DNA of 64,000 nucleotides from CBDUEF01 sp018063485 (GTDB lineage Bacteria > Pseudomonadota > Alphaproteobacteria > Rhodobacterales > Rhodobacteraceae). The DNA lies in NCBI GenBank assembly GCA_037045435.1, contig JBAOID010000021.1, positions 13,135-77,134 of the forward strand, in the 5' to 3' direction. This document shows, piece after piece, positions 45,687 to 54,259 of the stretch. The translations under genes were made by a program, and so were the position numbers. Below the pieces are notes generated by a model. The model did not search any database and was not told where the DNA came from. It saw only the letters and a program-made list of their open reading frames with translations. Every line of letters starts with the position of its first letter. Position 1 is the first letter of the stretch.

Positions 45687-47150
45687 ATGGCGCGCAAGGC
45701 AGCAATTATTGGCGGCGGGGTTATCGGCGGCGGTTGGGCGGCGCGGTTCCTGCTTAACGGCTGGAACGTATCGGTGTTCGATCCCGACCCCGAGGCCGAG
45801 CGCAAGATCAGCGAAGTGATGGCCAACGCCCGCGCGGCCTTGCCGGCCCTTAGTGATATTCCGATGCCCAAGGAGGGAAAGCTGTCCTTCGCGCAGACCA
45901 TCACCGAAGCCGTGGAGGGTGCCGAATACATTCAGGAATCCGTTTCCGAACGGCTGGATTTGAAGCATCGCGTCTTTGCACAAATCCAACAATCGGCCCC
46001 GCTGGGCACACCGATCGGATCTTCGACTTCCGGCTTCAAACCCAGCCAGTTGCAAGAGGGCGCGGCCAATCCTTCGGTGATTTTTGTCGCCCACCCCTTC
46101 AATCCGGTCTATTTGCTTCCTCTGGCCGAGGTGGTGCCGTCGCCGCGCTCCGACGCCAAAGTGATTGAGACTGCCAAAACCATCCTGCGCGAAATCGGCA
46201 TGTTCCCCCTGCATGTGCGCAAGGAAATCGACGCCCATATCGCCGACCGTTTCCTTGAGGCCGTCTGGCGTGAGGCGCTGTGGCTGGTCAAGGACGGCAT
46301 CGCCACGACGGAAGAAATCGACGAGGCGATCCGCATGGGCTTTGGTCTGCGCTGGGGCCAGATGGGGTTGTTTGAGACCTATCGCGTGGCGGGCGGCGAG
46401 GCCGGGATGAAGCATTTCATGGCGCAGTTTGGCCCCTGCCTGACCTGGCCCTGGACCAAGCTGATGGACGTGCCCGAGTTCAACGACGAGCTTGTGGACC
46501 TGATCGCGGGCCAGTCGGATGCGCAATCTGGCATGCACACGATCCGCGAGCTGGAGCGTATCCGCGACAGCAACCTGATCGGCTTTCTGCGGGCCTTGAA
46601 AGACCGCAACTGGGGCGCGGGCAAGGTGCTGCGCGAGCATGACGACCGCCGCCGCGCGGTGTTCCACGCCGATGGTCGCGCGGCCGAAGGTGCACCGATG
46701 GTCATGGCGCAGATGCAGGTTCTGCCCGGCTGGATCGACTATAACGGCCATATGACCGAAAGCCGCTACCTCTTTGCGGCAAGCGAATCCTGTGATGCTT
46801 TCCTGCGGCTGATCGGCGCGGATATGGACTATGTGAAGGGCGGTCATTCCTATTACACCGCCGAAAACCACATCATGCATCTGGATGAGGCCAAACTGGG
46901 CGACCAACTGGTCGGCACCGTGCAGGTGTTGAGCGTGGATGACAAGCGCCTGCATCTGTTCATCCGCATCCTGAAAGGCGATCAGCCAGTGGCCACGGTC
47001 GAGCAAATCCTGCTGCATGTGGATATGAAGGCGGGCAAAACCTGTGCGGCCCCGGCGGTGATCCTTGACAAGGTCCGCCCGATTGCCGCCGCCCATGCCA
47101 ACCTGCCGCGCCCCGAAGCGGTGGGCCGCTACGTCGGGCAGCGCAAATGA
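45687..47150 (+). CDS. lcdH: L-carnitine dehydrogenase fused to betainyl-CoA thioesterase
   Basis: 487 residues in two parts. Residues 1-about 320 are a 3-hydroxyacyl-CoA-dehydrogenase-like NAD enzyme: Rossmann AAIIGGGVIGGGWAARFLLN, FVAHPFNPVYLLPLAEVVP and MGFGLRWGQMGLFETYRVAG. Residues about 335-487 are a hotdog 4HBT thioesterase (LPGWIDYNGHMTESRYLFAA, with the D-Y-N-G-H-M site). Such carnitine dehydrogenase-thioesterase fusions are known in alphaproteobacteria. The first half oxidises L-carnitine to 3-dehydrocarnitine; the second hydrolyses betainyl-CoA to glycine betaine. The cleavage enzyme that acts between these steps is encoded just upstream. AAGGAA precedes the ATG at 45687. The stop overlaps the SDR start. 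Confidence 0.92.
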   Translation: MARKAAIIGGGVIGGGWAARFLLNGWNVSVFDPDPEAERKISEVMANARAALPALSDIPMPKEGKLSFAQTITEAVEGAEYIQESVSERLDLKHRVFAQIQQSAPLGTPIGSSTSGFKPSQLQEGAANPSVIFVAHPFNPVYLLPLAEVVPSPRSDAKVIETAKTILREIGMFPLHVRKEIDAHIADRFLEAVWREALWLVKDGIATTEEIDEAIRMGFGLRWGQMGLFETYRVAGGEAGMKHFMAQFGPCLTWPWTKLMDVPEFNDELVDLIAGQSDAQSGMHTIRELERIRDSNLIGFLRALKDRNWGAGKVLREHDDRRRAVFHADGRAAEGAPMVMAQMQVLPGWIDYNGHMTESRYLFAASESCDAFLRLIGADMDYVKGGHSYYTAENHIMHLDEAKLGDQLVGTVQVLSVDDKRLHLFIRILKGDQPVATVEQILLHVDMKAGKTCAAPAVILDKVRPIAAAHANLPRPEAVGRYVGQRK

Positions 47151-47899
47151 AGCGGGTCTTGATCACGGCCGGTGCCAATGGCATCGGTCTGGTCATGGCG
47201 CGGGCTTTTGCCGAGGCTGGCTATCGCGTCTGGGTGACCGATGTGGACAAACACGGTATTGCCGCCCTGCCGCCCGGCATCCGCGGCACGCTCACCGATG
47301 CCAGCCACGAGCCGGCGATGGAGTTGCTGTTTTCTGAGATCGCCGAGGACTGGGGCGGGCTGGATGTGCTGTGCGCCAATGCCGGGATCAAGGGGCCGAC
47401 AGCGGCGATTGACGACATGCCGCTGGAGGGCTGGCACCAATGTCTGGCTGTCAATCTCGATGGTGCGATGCTGGCGGCGAAATACGGCGCGCGGATGATG
47501 AAACCGGCACGGCGGGGAGTGATGATCTTCACCTCCTCGACTTCGGGGCTTTATGGCACACCCTATCGCGCGCCCTATGTGGCGGCAAAATGGGGCGTAA
47601 TCGGGTTGATGAAAACCGTGGCGATGGAGTTGGGGCCACATGGCATCCGCGCCAATGCCATATGTCCCGGCTCGGTCAATGGGCCACGGATTGACCGGGT
47701 GATCGAAGCCGAGGCGGCGGCCAAGGGCATGACGCAAGACGCGGTGCGCCATGGCTATGCCAGCGGCACCGCGATGAAACGGCTGTCTGATCCCGAGGAC
47801 GTGGCGCATCTGACGCTTTATCTGGCCTCGGACGGCGCGCGTATGATCTCGGGTCAGGCGCTGGCGGTGGATGGCATGACCTATAACGTTGATCCGTAA
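47147..47899 (+). CDS. Short-chain dehydrogenase/reductase
   Basis: 250 residues, classical SDR. NAD-binding RVLITAGANGIGLVMARAFA, N-A-G motif VLCANAGIKGPTA, catalytic Ser in TSSTSGLYGTPYRAPYVAAK with Tyr-x3-Lys, and PG motif ICPGSVNGPRIDRV. It overlaps the carnitine dehydrogenase gene by 4 nt (ATGA), so it serves the same pathway. Candidate roles are D-3-hydroxybutyrate dehydrogenase acting on acetoacetate from dehydrocarnitine cleavage, or a dehydrogenase for D-carnitine or another hydroxylated betaine. The sequence does not decide. Confidence 0.85.
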   Translation: MKRVLITAGANGIGLVMARAFAEAGYRVWVTDVDKHGIAALPPGIRGTLTDASHEPAMELLFSEIAEDWGGLDVLCANAGIKGPTAAIDDMPLEGWHQCLAVNLDGAMLAAKYGARMMKPARRGVMIFTSSTSGLYGTPYRAPYVAAKWGVIGLMKTVAMELGPHGIRANAICPGSVNGPRIDRVIEAEAAAKGMTQDAVRHGYASGTAMKRLSDPEDVAHLTLYLASDGARMISGQALAVDGMTYNVDP

Positions 47900-47908
47900 G
47901 GAAAACCG

Positions 47909-49072
47909 ATGAACTTTGGACTGACTGAAGAGCAACAGATGATCGTCGAGGCCACCCGCGCCTTTGTCGAAAACGAACTTTACCCGCATGAGGCAGAGGT
48001 CGAGCGCACCGGCGTCTTGCGCGAAGAGTTGCGCAAGGAAATCGCCGCAAAAGCCATTGCTGCCGGGCTTTATGCCGCGAACATGCCCGAAGATGTGGGC
48101 GGAGCGGGCCTAGATACGCTGACTTGGCTGCTGTACGAAAAGGAACTGGGAAAGGCGAATTACGCCCTGCACTGGACTTGTGTTTCGCGGCCTTCGAATA
48201 TCCTTTTGGCCTGCGAAGGCGATCAGCGCGAGCGCTATCTGTTTCCATGCATCCGCGGCGAAAGACATGATTGTCAGGCGATGACCGAACCGGGGGCGGG
48301 GTCGGATCTGCGGGGCATGAAAGCCACGGCGCGGGCGGAGGGCGATGATTTCATCCTCAATGGCACCAAGCATTTCATCAGCCATGCCGATGTTGCCGAT
48401 TTCGCGATTGTCTGGGTTGCAACCGGCGAAGAAGATACCCCGCGCGGGCCGAAAAAGCTGATCACGGCGTTTTTGGTCGACAAGGGGACCAAGGGTTTCA
48501 CCGTCCGCGATGGGTATCGCAATGTAAGCCATCGCGGCTATAACAACATGATCCTTGAGTTCGATGATTGTCGGCTGAGCAAAGATCAGGTGCTGGGCGA
48601 GGTGCATAAGGGTTTTGAAGTGGCCGGAAAATGGTTGGGGGCGACGCGATTGCAAGTCGCCTCCACCTGCCTTGGCCGCGCCGAACGCGCGCTGGGCCAT
48701 GCGATCAGCTATGCCGCCGAACGCAAACAATTCGGTCAGCAAATCGGCAAGTTTCAGGGCACCAGCTTCAAACTCGCCGATATGGCGATGGAGTTGAAAG
48801 CGGCGGAACTACTGACACGCGAGGCTGCGTGGAAATATGATCAAGGCACGGTGACCGAGGCAGATATGTCGATGGCGAAACTGAAGGCCACCGAAGTGCT
48901 GGCGCTGATCGCTGATGAGGCGATCCAGATTCACGGCGGCATGGGATTGATGGATGAACTCCCGCTGGAACGCATCTGGCGCGACGCGCGGGTGGAACGG
49001 ATCTGGGAAGGTACCTCGGAAATCCAGCGCCATATCATCAGTCGCGAACTCTTGCGGCCGCATGGGGCGTGA
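47909..49072 (+). CDS. Acyl-CoA dehydrogenase family protein (candidate gamma-butyrobetainyl-CoA dehydrogenase)
   Basis: 387 residues. FAD/acyl-CoA dehydrogenase blocks: MNFGLTEEQQMIVEATRAFV, AMTEPGAGSDLRGMKATAR near residue 128, RKQFGQQIGKFQGTSFKLAD, and the catalytic-base region RIWEGTSEIQRHIISRELL at the C-terminus. Starts 9 nt after the SDR gene in the carnitine operon, with AAGGAAAACCG upstream. Placement suggests oxidation of gamma-butyrobetainyl-CoA to crotonobetainyl-CoA, as CaiA-type enzymes do, but a generic short-chain acyl-CoA role is possible. It is followed by a hairpin and two repeats before the next genes. Confidence 0.85.
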   Translation: MNFGLTEEQQMIVEATRAFVENELYPHEAEVERTGVLREELRKEIAAKAIAAGLYAANMPEDVGGAGLDTLTWLLYEKELGKANYALHWTCVSRPSNILLACEGDQRERYLFPCIRGERHDCQAMTEPGAGSDLRGMKATARAEGDDFILNGTKHFISHADVADFAIVWVATGEEDTPRGPKKLITAFLVDKGTKGFTVRDGYRNVSHRGYNNMILEFDDCRLSKDQVLGEVHKGFEVAGKWLGATRLQVASTCLGRAERALGHAISYAAERKQFGQQIGKFQGTSFKLADMAMELKAAELLTREAAWKYDQGTVTEADMSMAKLKATEVLALIADEAIQIHGGMGLMDELPLERIWRDARVERIWEGTSEIQRHIISRELLRPHGA

Positions 49073-49081
49073 CATCACGCG

Positions 49082-49134
49082 CCGGGGGTTTCACACCCCC
49101 GGACCCCCGTGGGAATATTTGAGGACAGATGAAA
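49082..49134 (+). repeat. Dispersed short palindromic repeat, copy B
   Basis: Hairpin CCGGGGG (49082-49088), loop TTTCACA, CCCCCGG (49096-49102), then ACCCCCGTGGGAATATTT and GAGGACAGATGAAA. Nearly identical to copy A at 2335-2386. Begins 10 nt after the acyl-CoA dehydrogenase stop. Confidence 0.8.
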
Positions 49135-49197
49135 CGAAATGTTAACCTTAATGGCGCATGGTCAAATCACGGTACAGGGGGGGACCCCGATGACCGT

Positions 49198-49259
49198 GAC
49201 AGGTGAAACCCCGCTTCAATACGTTGGAGCGGGGCGCTTTGCCTTGTTATTCACCTGTC
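49198..49259 (+). terminator. Nested hairpin between copies B and C
   Basis: Inner stem CCCCGCTTCA (49209-49218) / TGGAGCGGGG (49225-49234, one G-T pair) followed by CGCTTTGCC. An outer perfect inverted repeat GACAGGTGAA (49198-49207) / TTCACCTGTC (49250-49259) encloses it. Likely end of the carnitine operon transcript; the outer arms are the tails of the repeat family. Confidence 0.6.
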
Positions 49260-49300
49260 TCAAAATAATCCTCGGGGGTCCGGGGGCAGACAGCCCCCGG
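49250..49300 (-). repeat. Dispersed short palindromic repeat, copy C (inverted)
   Basis: Reading on the minus strand: hairpin CCGGGGG (loop CTGTCTG) CCCCCGG at 49300-49280, then ACCCCCGAGGATTATTTT and GAGACAGGTGAA. It faces copy B across 115 nt, so the 49073-49340 gap is built mainly from two converging copies and the hairpin between them. Confidence 0.78.
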
Positions 49301-49340
49301 CCGTTCAGCCCGCGAAACGCTTGATCCTGAAAGACCTGCC

Positions 49341-51326
49341 ATGAATGACCTCTCCCGCTTGTTGCGTCCGAAATCCATTGCCGTTCTGGGCGCGGGTTGG
49401 GCGCTGAATGTCATCGAACAATGCGAAAAGATGGGATTTGAGGGCCCGGTCTGGCCGGTACATCCGACGAAAGCCGAGATCGGGGGGCTGCGTGCCTATG
49501 CGTCGCTTGCCGACCTGCCGGAGGCGCCGGATGCAACATTTGTCGGGGTGAATCGTTTTGCCACGCTTGAAGTGGTGGCGGAGCTTTCGGCGATGGGCGC
49601 GGGCGGGGCGATCTGTTTTGCCTCTGGCTGGACCGAAGCGGGCGAGCCTGAGTTACAAAATAGATTGGTCGTGGCGGCGGGCGAGATGCCGATTTTGGGT
49701 CCGAATTGCTATGGCGTAATCAACTATCTGGATGGGGCGCTGCTGTGGCCCGATCAGCATGGTGGGGTCAGGGTGAAGAAGGGTGTGGCGCTGCTGAGCC
49801 AATCCTCCAACATCATCATCAACATGTCGATGCAAAAGCGCGCGCTGCCGGTGGCCTATATCGCCTGTCTGGGCAATGCGGCGGCGGTGGGGTTGGCCGA
49901 TCTGGCGGGGGCGTTGTTGGCCGATGAGCGGGTGACTGCGATTGGGATGTATATCGAGGGAATCGACGATGCGGTGGCTTTCGCGGCGCTGGCCGAGGCC
50001 GCGCGGGCGGCGGGCAAGGGGATCGTTTGTATCAAATCTGGCAAGACCGAGTTGAGCCGGACGGCGGCGGCTTCGCATACCGCCTCGCTGGCGGGGGGTG
50101 GGGCTGCCTCCAGCGCGTTTCTGCGCCAGATCGGGGTGGCCGAGGTGAACTCACCGGCGGAACTGATCGAGACGCTGAAGATACTGCACACGCATGGCGC
50201 TTTGGGGCGCAACATCTGCTCGCTGTCTTGTTCGGGGGGAGAGGCGGGCCTGGTGGCGGATTTGGCTGCTCCTTTCGGGATTGAGTTTCCGCCGCCATCG
50301 GGAGTCACGCGCACACGGTTGGGCGAGATTTTGGGGCCGATTGTGACCATTGCAAACCCATTGGATTATCACACTTTTATTTGGGGTGATGGGCCGCGCA
50401 CCACCGATGTGTTTACCACGATGCTCGCAGGCTATGACGCGGGGATGTATATCATTGATCCGCCGCGCAAGGATCGTTGTGATCCTTCGGGCTATCAGCC
50501 GGCTCTGGATGCCATAGTTGCGGCGCAAAAGGCCACCGGAGTTCCGGCCTTTCCGGTGGCGTCCTTCCCCGAGAATTTTGATGAGGGTTATGCGATTCAA
50601 TTGATGGATCAGGGCGTATGCACCCTGATGGGGCTGGAGACTGCTTTGGCCGCGATCAAGGCGGCGCAGGTGGGTGCGGGGCCGAAGGGTTGGCGTCCGG
50701 TGGCCGCATTGCCGGAACGGGAAAGCCGGTTGTTGAGTGAGGCCGAGGGCAAGGCGTTGTTGCAGGGATTGGGCGTGGTGGTGCCGCACTCGGTTTCTGG
50801 GACATGGGATCAGGTTGTCGCGGGAGCGGTGGAATTGATCGCGCCCTATGCTTTGAAGGGCTTGGGCTTTGCACACAAGACCGAGTCGGGTGCGGTTCGG
50901 CTTGGGTTGAGCAGCCTTGCGGGGCAGGCAGAAATGCCGGGGGCCACGGGCTATCTTGTGGAAGAGATGGTGACCGGAACGGCGGGGGAAATCCTGCTGG
51001 GGCTGCGGCGCGATCCGGTTTATGGGGTCAGCCTGACTTTGGGCATGGGCGGGGTAACGGCGGAGGTTCTGGCCGATACCGTGACGTTGATCTTGCCGGT
51101 GACGGAATCCGAGGTGTTGGCGGCGATGCAGGGGTTGCGGCTGTGGCCCTTACTCGACGGTTATCGCGGGAGGGAGCGCGCAGATATGGCCGAGGTTGCG
51201 CGGATTGCCGTGCGGTTGGGCCGAGCCATGCTGGAGGATGGCTCCCTGGAAGAAATCGAGATTAATCCGATCCTCGTGCGTGCCCAAGGGGCCGTTGCGG
51301 TGGATGCACTGATCAGAAAGGTTTGA
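49341..51326 (+). CDS. NDP-forming acyl-CoA synthetase (acetate-CoA ligase/succinyl-CoA synthetase-like, fused alpha-beta)
   Basis: 661 residues. N-terminal CoA-binding domain (SRLLRPKSIAVLGAGWALNV, LGPNCYGVINYLDG), succinyl-CoA ligase-like domains with the phospho-His region KSGKTELSRTAAASHTASLA near residue 245, and a C-terminal ATP-grasp domain (LLQGLGVVVPHSVSG, LVEEMVTGTAGEILLGLRRD, GMGGVTAEVLAD). It activates a carboxylate with CoA using ATP and yields ADP. Followed 3 nt later by the enoyl-CoA hydratase gene. Next to carnitine genes it may activate gamma-butyrobetaine, crotonobetaine or D-carnitine. That substrate is inferred. ACCTGCC spacing before the ATG gives a weak ribosome site. 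Confidence 0.88.
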   Translation: MNDLSRLLRPKSIAVLGAGWALNVIEQCEKMGFEGPVWPVHPTKAEIGGLRAYASLADLPEAPDATFVGVNRFATLEVVAELSAMGAGGAICFASGWTEAGEPELQNRLVVAAGEMPILGPNCYGVINYLDGALLWPDQHGGVRVKKGVALLSQSSNIIINMSMQKRALPVAYIACLGNAAAVGLADLAGALLADERVTAIGMYIEGIDDAVAFAALAEAARAAGKGIVCIKSGKTELSRTAAASHTASLAGGGAASSAFLRQIGVAEVNSPAELIETLKILHTHGALGRNICSLSCSGGEAGLVADLAAPFGIEFPPPSGVTRTRLGEILGPIVTIANPLDYHTFIWGDGPRTTDVFTTMLAGYDAGMYIIDPPRKDRCDPSGYQPALDAIVAAQKATGVPAFPVASFPENFDEGYAIQLMDQGVCTLMGLETALAAIKAAQVGAGPKGWRPVAALPERESRLLSEAEGKALLQGLGVVVPHSVSGTWDQVVAGAVELIAPYALKGLGFAHKTESGAVRLGLSSLAGQAEMPGATGYLVEEMVTGTAGEILLGLRRDPVYGVSLTLGMGGVTAEVLADTVTLILPVTESEVLAAMQGLRLWPLLDGYRGRERADMAEVARIAVRLGRAMLEDGSLEEIEINPILVRAQGAVAVDALIRKV

Positions 51327-51329
51327 GAC

Positions 51330-52124
51330 ATGGAAATGCGGAGCGAAGGCCCGGTGAAAACCCGCCGTGAGGGTGCTATTCTTGAGGTGACGCTGGATGC
51401 GCCCAAGGCCAATGCGATCAGCTTGAAAACAAGCCGGGTGATGGGGCTGGTGTTTCGCGATTTTCGCGATGACGACAGCCTGCGCGTCTGTATCTTGCGG
51501 GCTGAAGGCGAGAAATTCTTCTGCCCCGGTTGGGATCTGAAAGCCGCCGCCGAAGGCGATGCGGTGGATGGTGATTACGGGGTGGGCGGCTTTGGCGGCT
51601 TGCAGGAGTTGCCGAATCTGAACAAGCCGGTGATCGCAGCGGTGAACGGGATCTGCTGTGGCGGTGGGTTGGAGCTGGCCTTGAGCGCGGATCTGATCCT
51701 GTGTTCCAGCAACGCCACTTTTGCGCTGCCGGAAATCCGCTCGGGCACCGTGGCTGATGCCGCAAGCATCAAGCTGCCGAAACGTATCCCCTATCATGTG
51801 GCAATGGATTTGCTTTTGACGGGCCGATGGTTTGACGCCGAAGAGGCCTATCGCTGGGGAATCGTGAAAGAGATTTGCGCGCCGGATCAGTTGCTGGCAA
51901 AGGCTTGGGATCTGGCACGGGTGTTGGAATCCGGCCCGCCCTTGGTTTACGCCGCGATCAAGGAAGTGGTGCGCGAGGCTGAAAATATGCGCTTTCAGGA
52001 TGCGTTGAACCGGGTCAGCAAGCGGTTGATGCCGACGGTGGACCGGCTTTACTCTTCTGAGGATCAGTTGGAGGGTGCGCGCGCTTTCGCTGAGAAACGC
52101 GATCCGGTCTGGAAGGGGCGGTAA
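51330..52124 (+). CDS. Enoyl-CoA hydratase/isomerase family protein (CaiD-like)
   Basis: 264 residues, crotonase fold. Oxyanion-hole segments EKFFCPGWDLKAAAEGDAVD near residue 55 and AVNGICCGGGLELALSADLI near 107, with FALPEIRSGTVADAASIKLP following. It starts 3 nt after the acyl-CoA synthetase stop. In E. coli the analogous CaiD hydrates crotonobetainyl-CoA to carnitinyl-CoA; the neighbourhood supports the same reaction here, feeding the L-carnitine dehydrogenase. A general enoyl-CoA hydratase cannot be ruled out. Confidence 0.87.
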   Translation: MEMRSEGPVKTRREGAILEVTLDAPKANAISLKTSRVMGLVFRDFRDDDSLRVCILRAEGEKFFCPGWDLKAAAEGDAVDGDYGVGGFGGLQELPNLNKPVIAAVNGICCGGGLELALSADLILCSSNATFALPEIRSGTVADAASIKLPKRIPYHVAMDLLLTGRWFDAEEAYRWGIVKEICAPDQLLAKAWDLARVLESGPPLVYAAIKEVVREAENMRFQDALNRVSKRLMPTVDRLYSSEDQLEGARAFAEKRDPVWKGR

Positions 52125-52129
52125 GCGCC

Positions 52130-52450
52130 TTAGCCAGGGCTTGCGACTTTCATCAAGACGAGGCCAGCAACGATCAAGCCCGCAGCGAGCAACCGCAGTG
52201 GGCTTGCGGCCTCGCCCAAGGCGACGATCCCCAAAATGAAGGCCCCGACCGCGCCGATGCCGGTCCAGACCGTATAGGCGGTGCCAAGGGGCAGGGTTCG
52301 CATCGACAAAGACAGCAGCACCACCGAGGCCGCCATCGCCACAACGGTAATCAGGGTGAACACAGGTTCGGTGAATCCGTGCGATTTTTTCATGGTGAAG
52401 GCCCAGATCACCTCAAACAGACCTGCAATTCCCAAGTAGAGCCAAGCCAT
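52130..52450 (-). CDS. sugE: SMR family transporter, Gdx/SugE type
   Basis: 106 residues with four membrane segments. The Gdx/SugE pattern is visible: LGIAGLFEVIWAFTMKKSHG with the essential Glu13 and the WAxxxKxSHGF loop, then LPLGTAYTVWTGIGAVGAF. These small antiporters export guanidinium or quaternary ammonium compounds. Its place amid betaine and choline genes is suggestive. No guanidine riboswitch motif was seen in the 100 nt upstream. It is convergent with the enoyl-CoA hydratase gene (5 nt gap). Confidence 0.88.
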   Translation of the reverse strand: MAWLYLGIAGLFEVIWAFTMKKSHGFTEPVFTLITVVAMAASVVLLSLSMRTLPLGTAYTVWTGIGAVGAFILGIVALGEAASPLRLLAAGLIVAGLVLMKVASPG

Positions 52451-52605
52451 TCCATTCCCCCTTTGTGGTTACGGCAGATTTGACAGAACGGGCGGCATCC
52501 GCAAGAGGTATGGAAAAGCGCTGAAACCGACATGTTCGTCGTATTGCTGCAAGGGATTTGCAGTTTGCGCCGCTAAGACGGGTAAGGTCGGTGTGGGAGT
52601 GGGCG

Positions 52606-54219
52606 ATGGCAGAGACGGATTACATCATCGTCGGGGCCGGGTCGGCGGGCTGTGTGCTGGCCAATCGGCTGACCGAGAGCGGAAAGCATCGGGTTACCTT
52701 GATCGAAGCGGGCGGCAGTGACCGGCGGTTTTTTGTCCAACTTCCGCTCGGCTATGGCAAGTTGTTCTACGATCCATCCGTCAACTGGATGTATCAGACC
52801 GAGCCTGATCCGGGGCTGAACGGGCAGCGTGATCATTGGCCGAGGGGGAAGCTCTTGGGCGGGTCGTCCTCGATCAATGCGATGGTGTGGATCCGGGGGC
52901 ATCGGGCGGACTATGAAGAATGGGGGGCGGACAATCCGGGCTGGGGCTGGGAGGACTGTCTGGCCGGCTATAAGGCGATCGAGGATTCCGAGGCCGGGGC
53001 CGATGCGTTTCGTGGCAAGGGCGGGCCGCTGTTTATCTCGGAGAACCGCAAGGGGCTGCATTGGCTGGTGGAGGATTACATCAAGGCCTGTGGGCAGGCG
53101 GGGTTGCCGTATAATCCTGATTTCAACGGGGCAAGCCAGGAGGGGGCGGGCACCTATCAGATGACCATTAAAAACGCCCGGCGCAATTCAACCGCGCGAG
53201 CGTTTTTGCGCCCGGCGATGAAGCGCGGGAATTTGCGGGTAATCACCGGGGCGCAGGTGACGCGGGTGATCTTTGACGGCAAGCGCGCGGTGGGCGTTCA
53301 GTATCGGCAAGGCGGGCAGGTGCAAGAGCTGCGCTGCAACGGCGAGGTGATCCTGTCGGGCGGAGCGATCAATTCGCCGCAGCTTTTGCAGCTTTCAGGC
53401 CTGGGGCCGGGATCGTTGTTGCAGGGGCTGGGGATTGAGATTGTTGAGGCGAATGCCAATGTGGGAGATCATCTGAACGATCATCAGGGAATCAACTATA
53501 CTTGGCGGATGAAGGTGCCGACCTACAATGATATTTTGCGGCCATGGTGGGGTAAGCTATTGGTGGGGATGCAGTATTTCCTGACTGGCGGCGGGCCGCT
53601 GTCGAAGTCGATCAACCACGCTGGCGGGTTTTTCCGCACTTCGGCTGATTTGACCCGCCCGAATATGCAGCTTTATTTTCAGGCATTCTCCACCCTGTTG
53701 CCCAAGGCGGGCGAGCGGCCGTTGTTGACGCCCGATCCGTTTTCGGGCCTGTCGATTGGGCTGTCGAATTGCAGGCCAACCAGCCGGGGGAATGTTCGGA
53801 TTTGCACTGCGGACCCGTTGGCGCATCCGGTAATCACAGCCAACGCGTTTTCAACCGGGCATGACGTGGCCGAGATGCTGGCGGCGGTGAAATATCTGCG
53901 CCATATCGCGGCGCAACCGGCCTTTGCGCCTCATGTGGCCGAAGAGCTGCGGCCCGGTCCTGCGGTGCAAAGCGATGTGGATCTGATCCATGATTTCCGC
54001 CAACGCTCGGGCACGGTCTATCACCCAAGCTGCACGGCGCGGATGGGGCGGGATGCGGCAACATCGGTGGTGGATGCGGGGCTGCGGGTGCATGGGGTGC
54101 AGGGGTTGCGGGTGATTGATGCCGCAGCCTTTCCGAACCTTATCGCGGGCAATACCAATGCGCCGTCGATCCTGATCGGGTGGAAAGGGGCCGAGCATAT
54201 TCTGGCGGACGCCCGTTAG
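52606..54219 (+). CDS. GMC family oxidoreductase (choline dehydrogenase-like)
   Basis: 537 residues. N-terminal FAD motif DYIIVGAGSAGCVLANRLTE, GMC signature 1 WPRGKLLGGSSSINAMVWIR near residue 80, signature 2 GAINSPQLLQLSGLGP near residue 255, and catalytic His region VYHPSCTARMG near 475 plus NAPSILIGWKGAEHIL at the C-terminus. GMC enzymes oxidise alcohols. Within a choline-sulfatase/carnitine block it may oxidise choline or a related quaternary alcohol, but the sequence is closer to the generic GMC group than to BetA. No betB aldehyde dehydrogenase is adjacent. Start at 52606 has GGGAG upstream. Confidence 0.85.
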   Translation: MAETDYIIVGAGSAGCVLANRLTESGKHRVTLIEAGGSDRRFFVQLPLGYGKLFYDPSVNWMYQTEPDPGLNGQRDHWPRGKLLGGSSSINAMVWIRGHRADYEEWGADNPGWGWEDCLAGYKAIEDSEAGADAFRGKGGPLFISENRKGLHWLVEDYIKACGQAGLPYNPDFNGASQEGAGTYQMTIKNARRNSTARAFLRPAMKRGNLRVITGAQVTRVIFDGKRAVGVQYRQGGQVQELRCNGEVILSGGAINSPQLLQLSGLGPGSLLQGLGIEIVEANANVGDHLNDHQGINYTWRMKVPTYNDILRPWWGKLLVGMQYFLTGGGPLSKSINHAGGFFRTSADLTRPNMQLYFQAFSTLLPKAGERPLLTPDPFSGLSIGLSNCRPTSRGNVRICTADPLAHPVITANAFSTGHDVAEMLAAVKYLRHIAAQPAFAPHVAEELRPGPAVQSDVDLIHDFRQRSGTVYHPSCTARMGRDAATSVVDAGLRVHGVQGLRVIDAAAFPNLIAGNTNAPSILIGWKGAEHILADAR

Positions 54220-54259
54220 AGCGCGGTGAATTCATGTATCCGATTGAACGCAACGCGCC

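Noticed and set aside
52451..52557. Guanidine (ykkC) riboswitch upstream of the SugE/Gdx gene
   Set aside because: The 100 nt upstream lack the conserved ykkC loop sequences and any terminator-type alternative stem.
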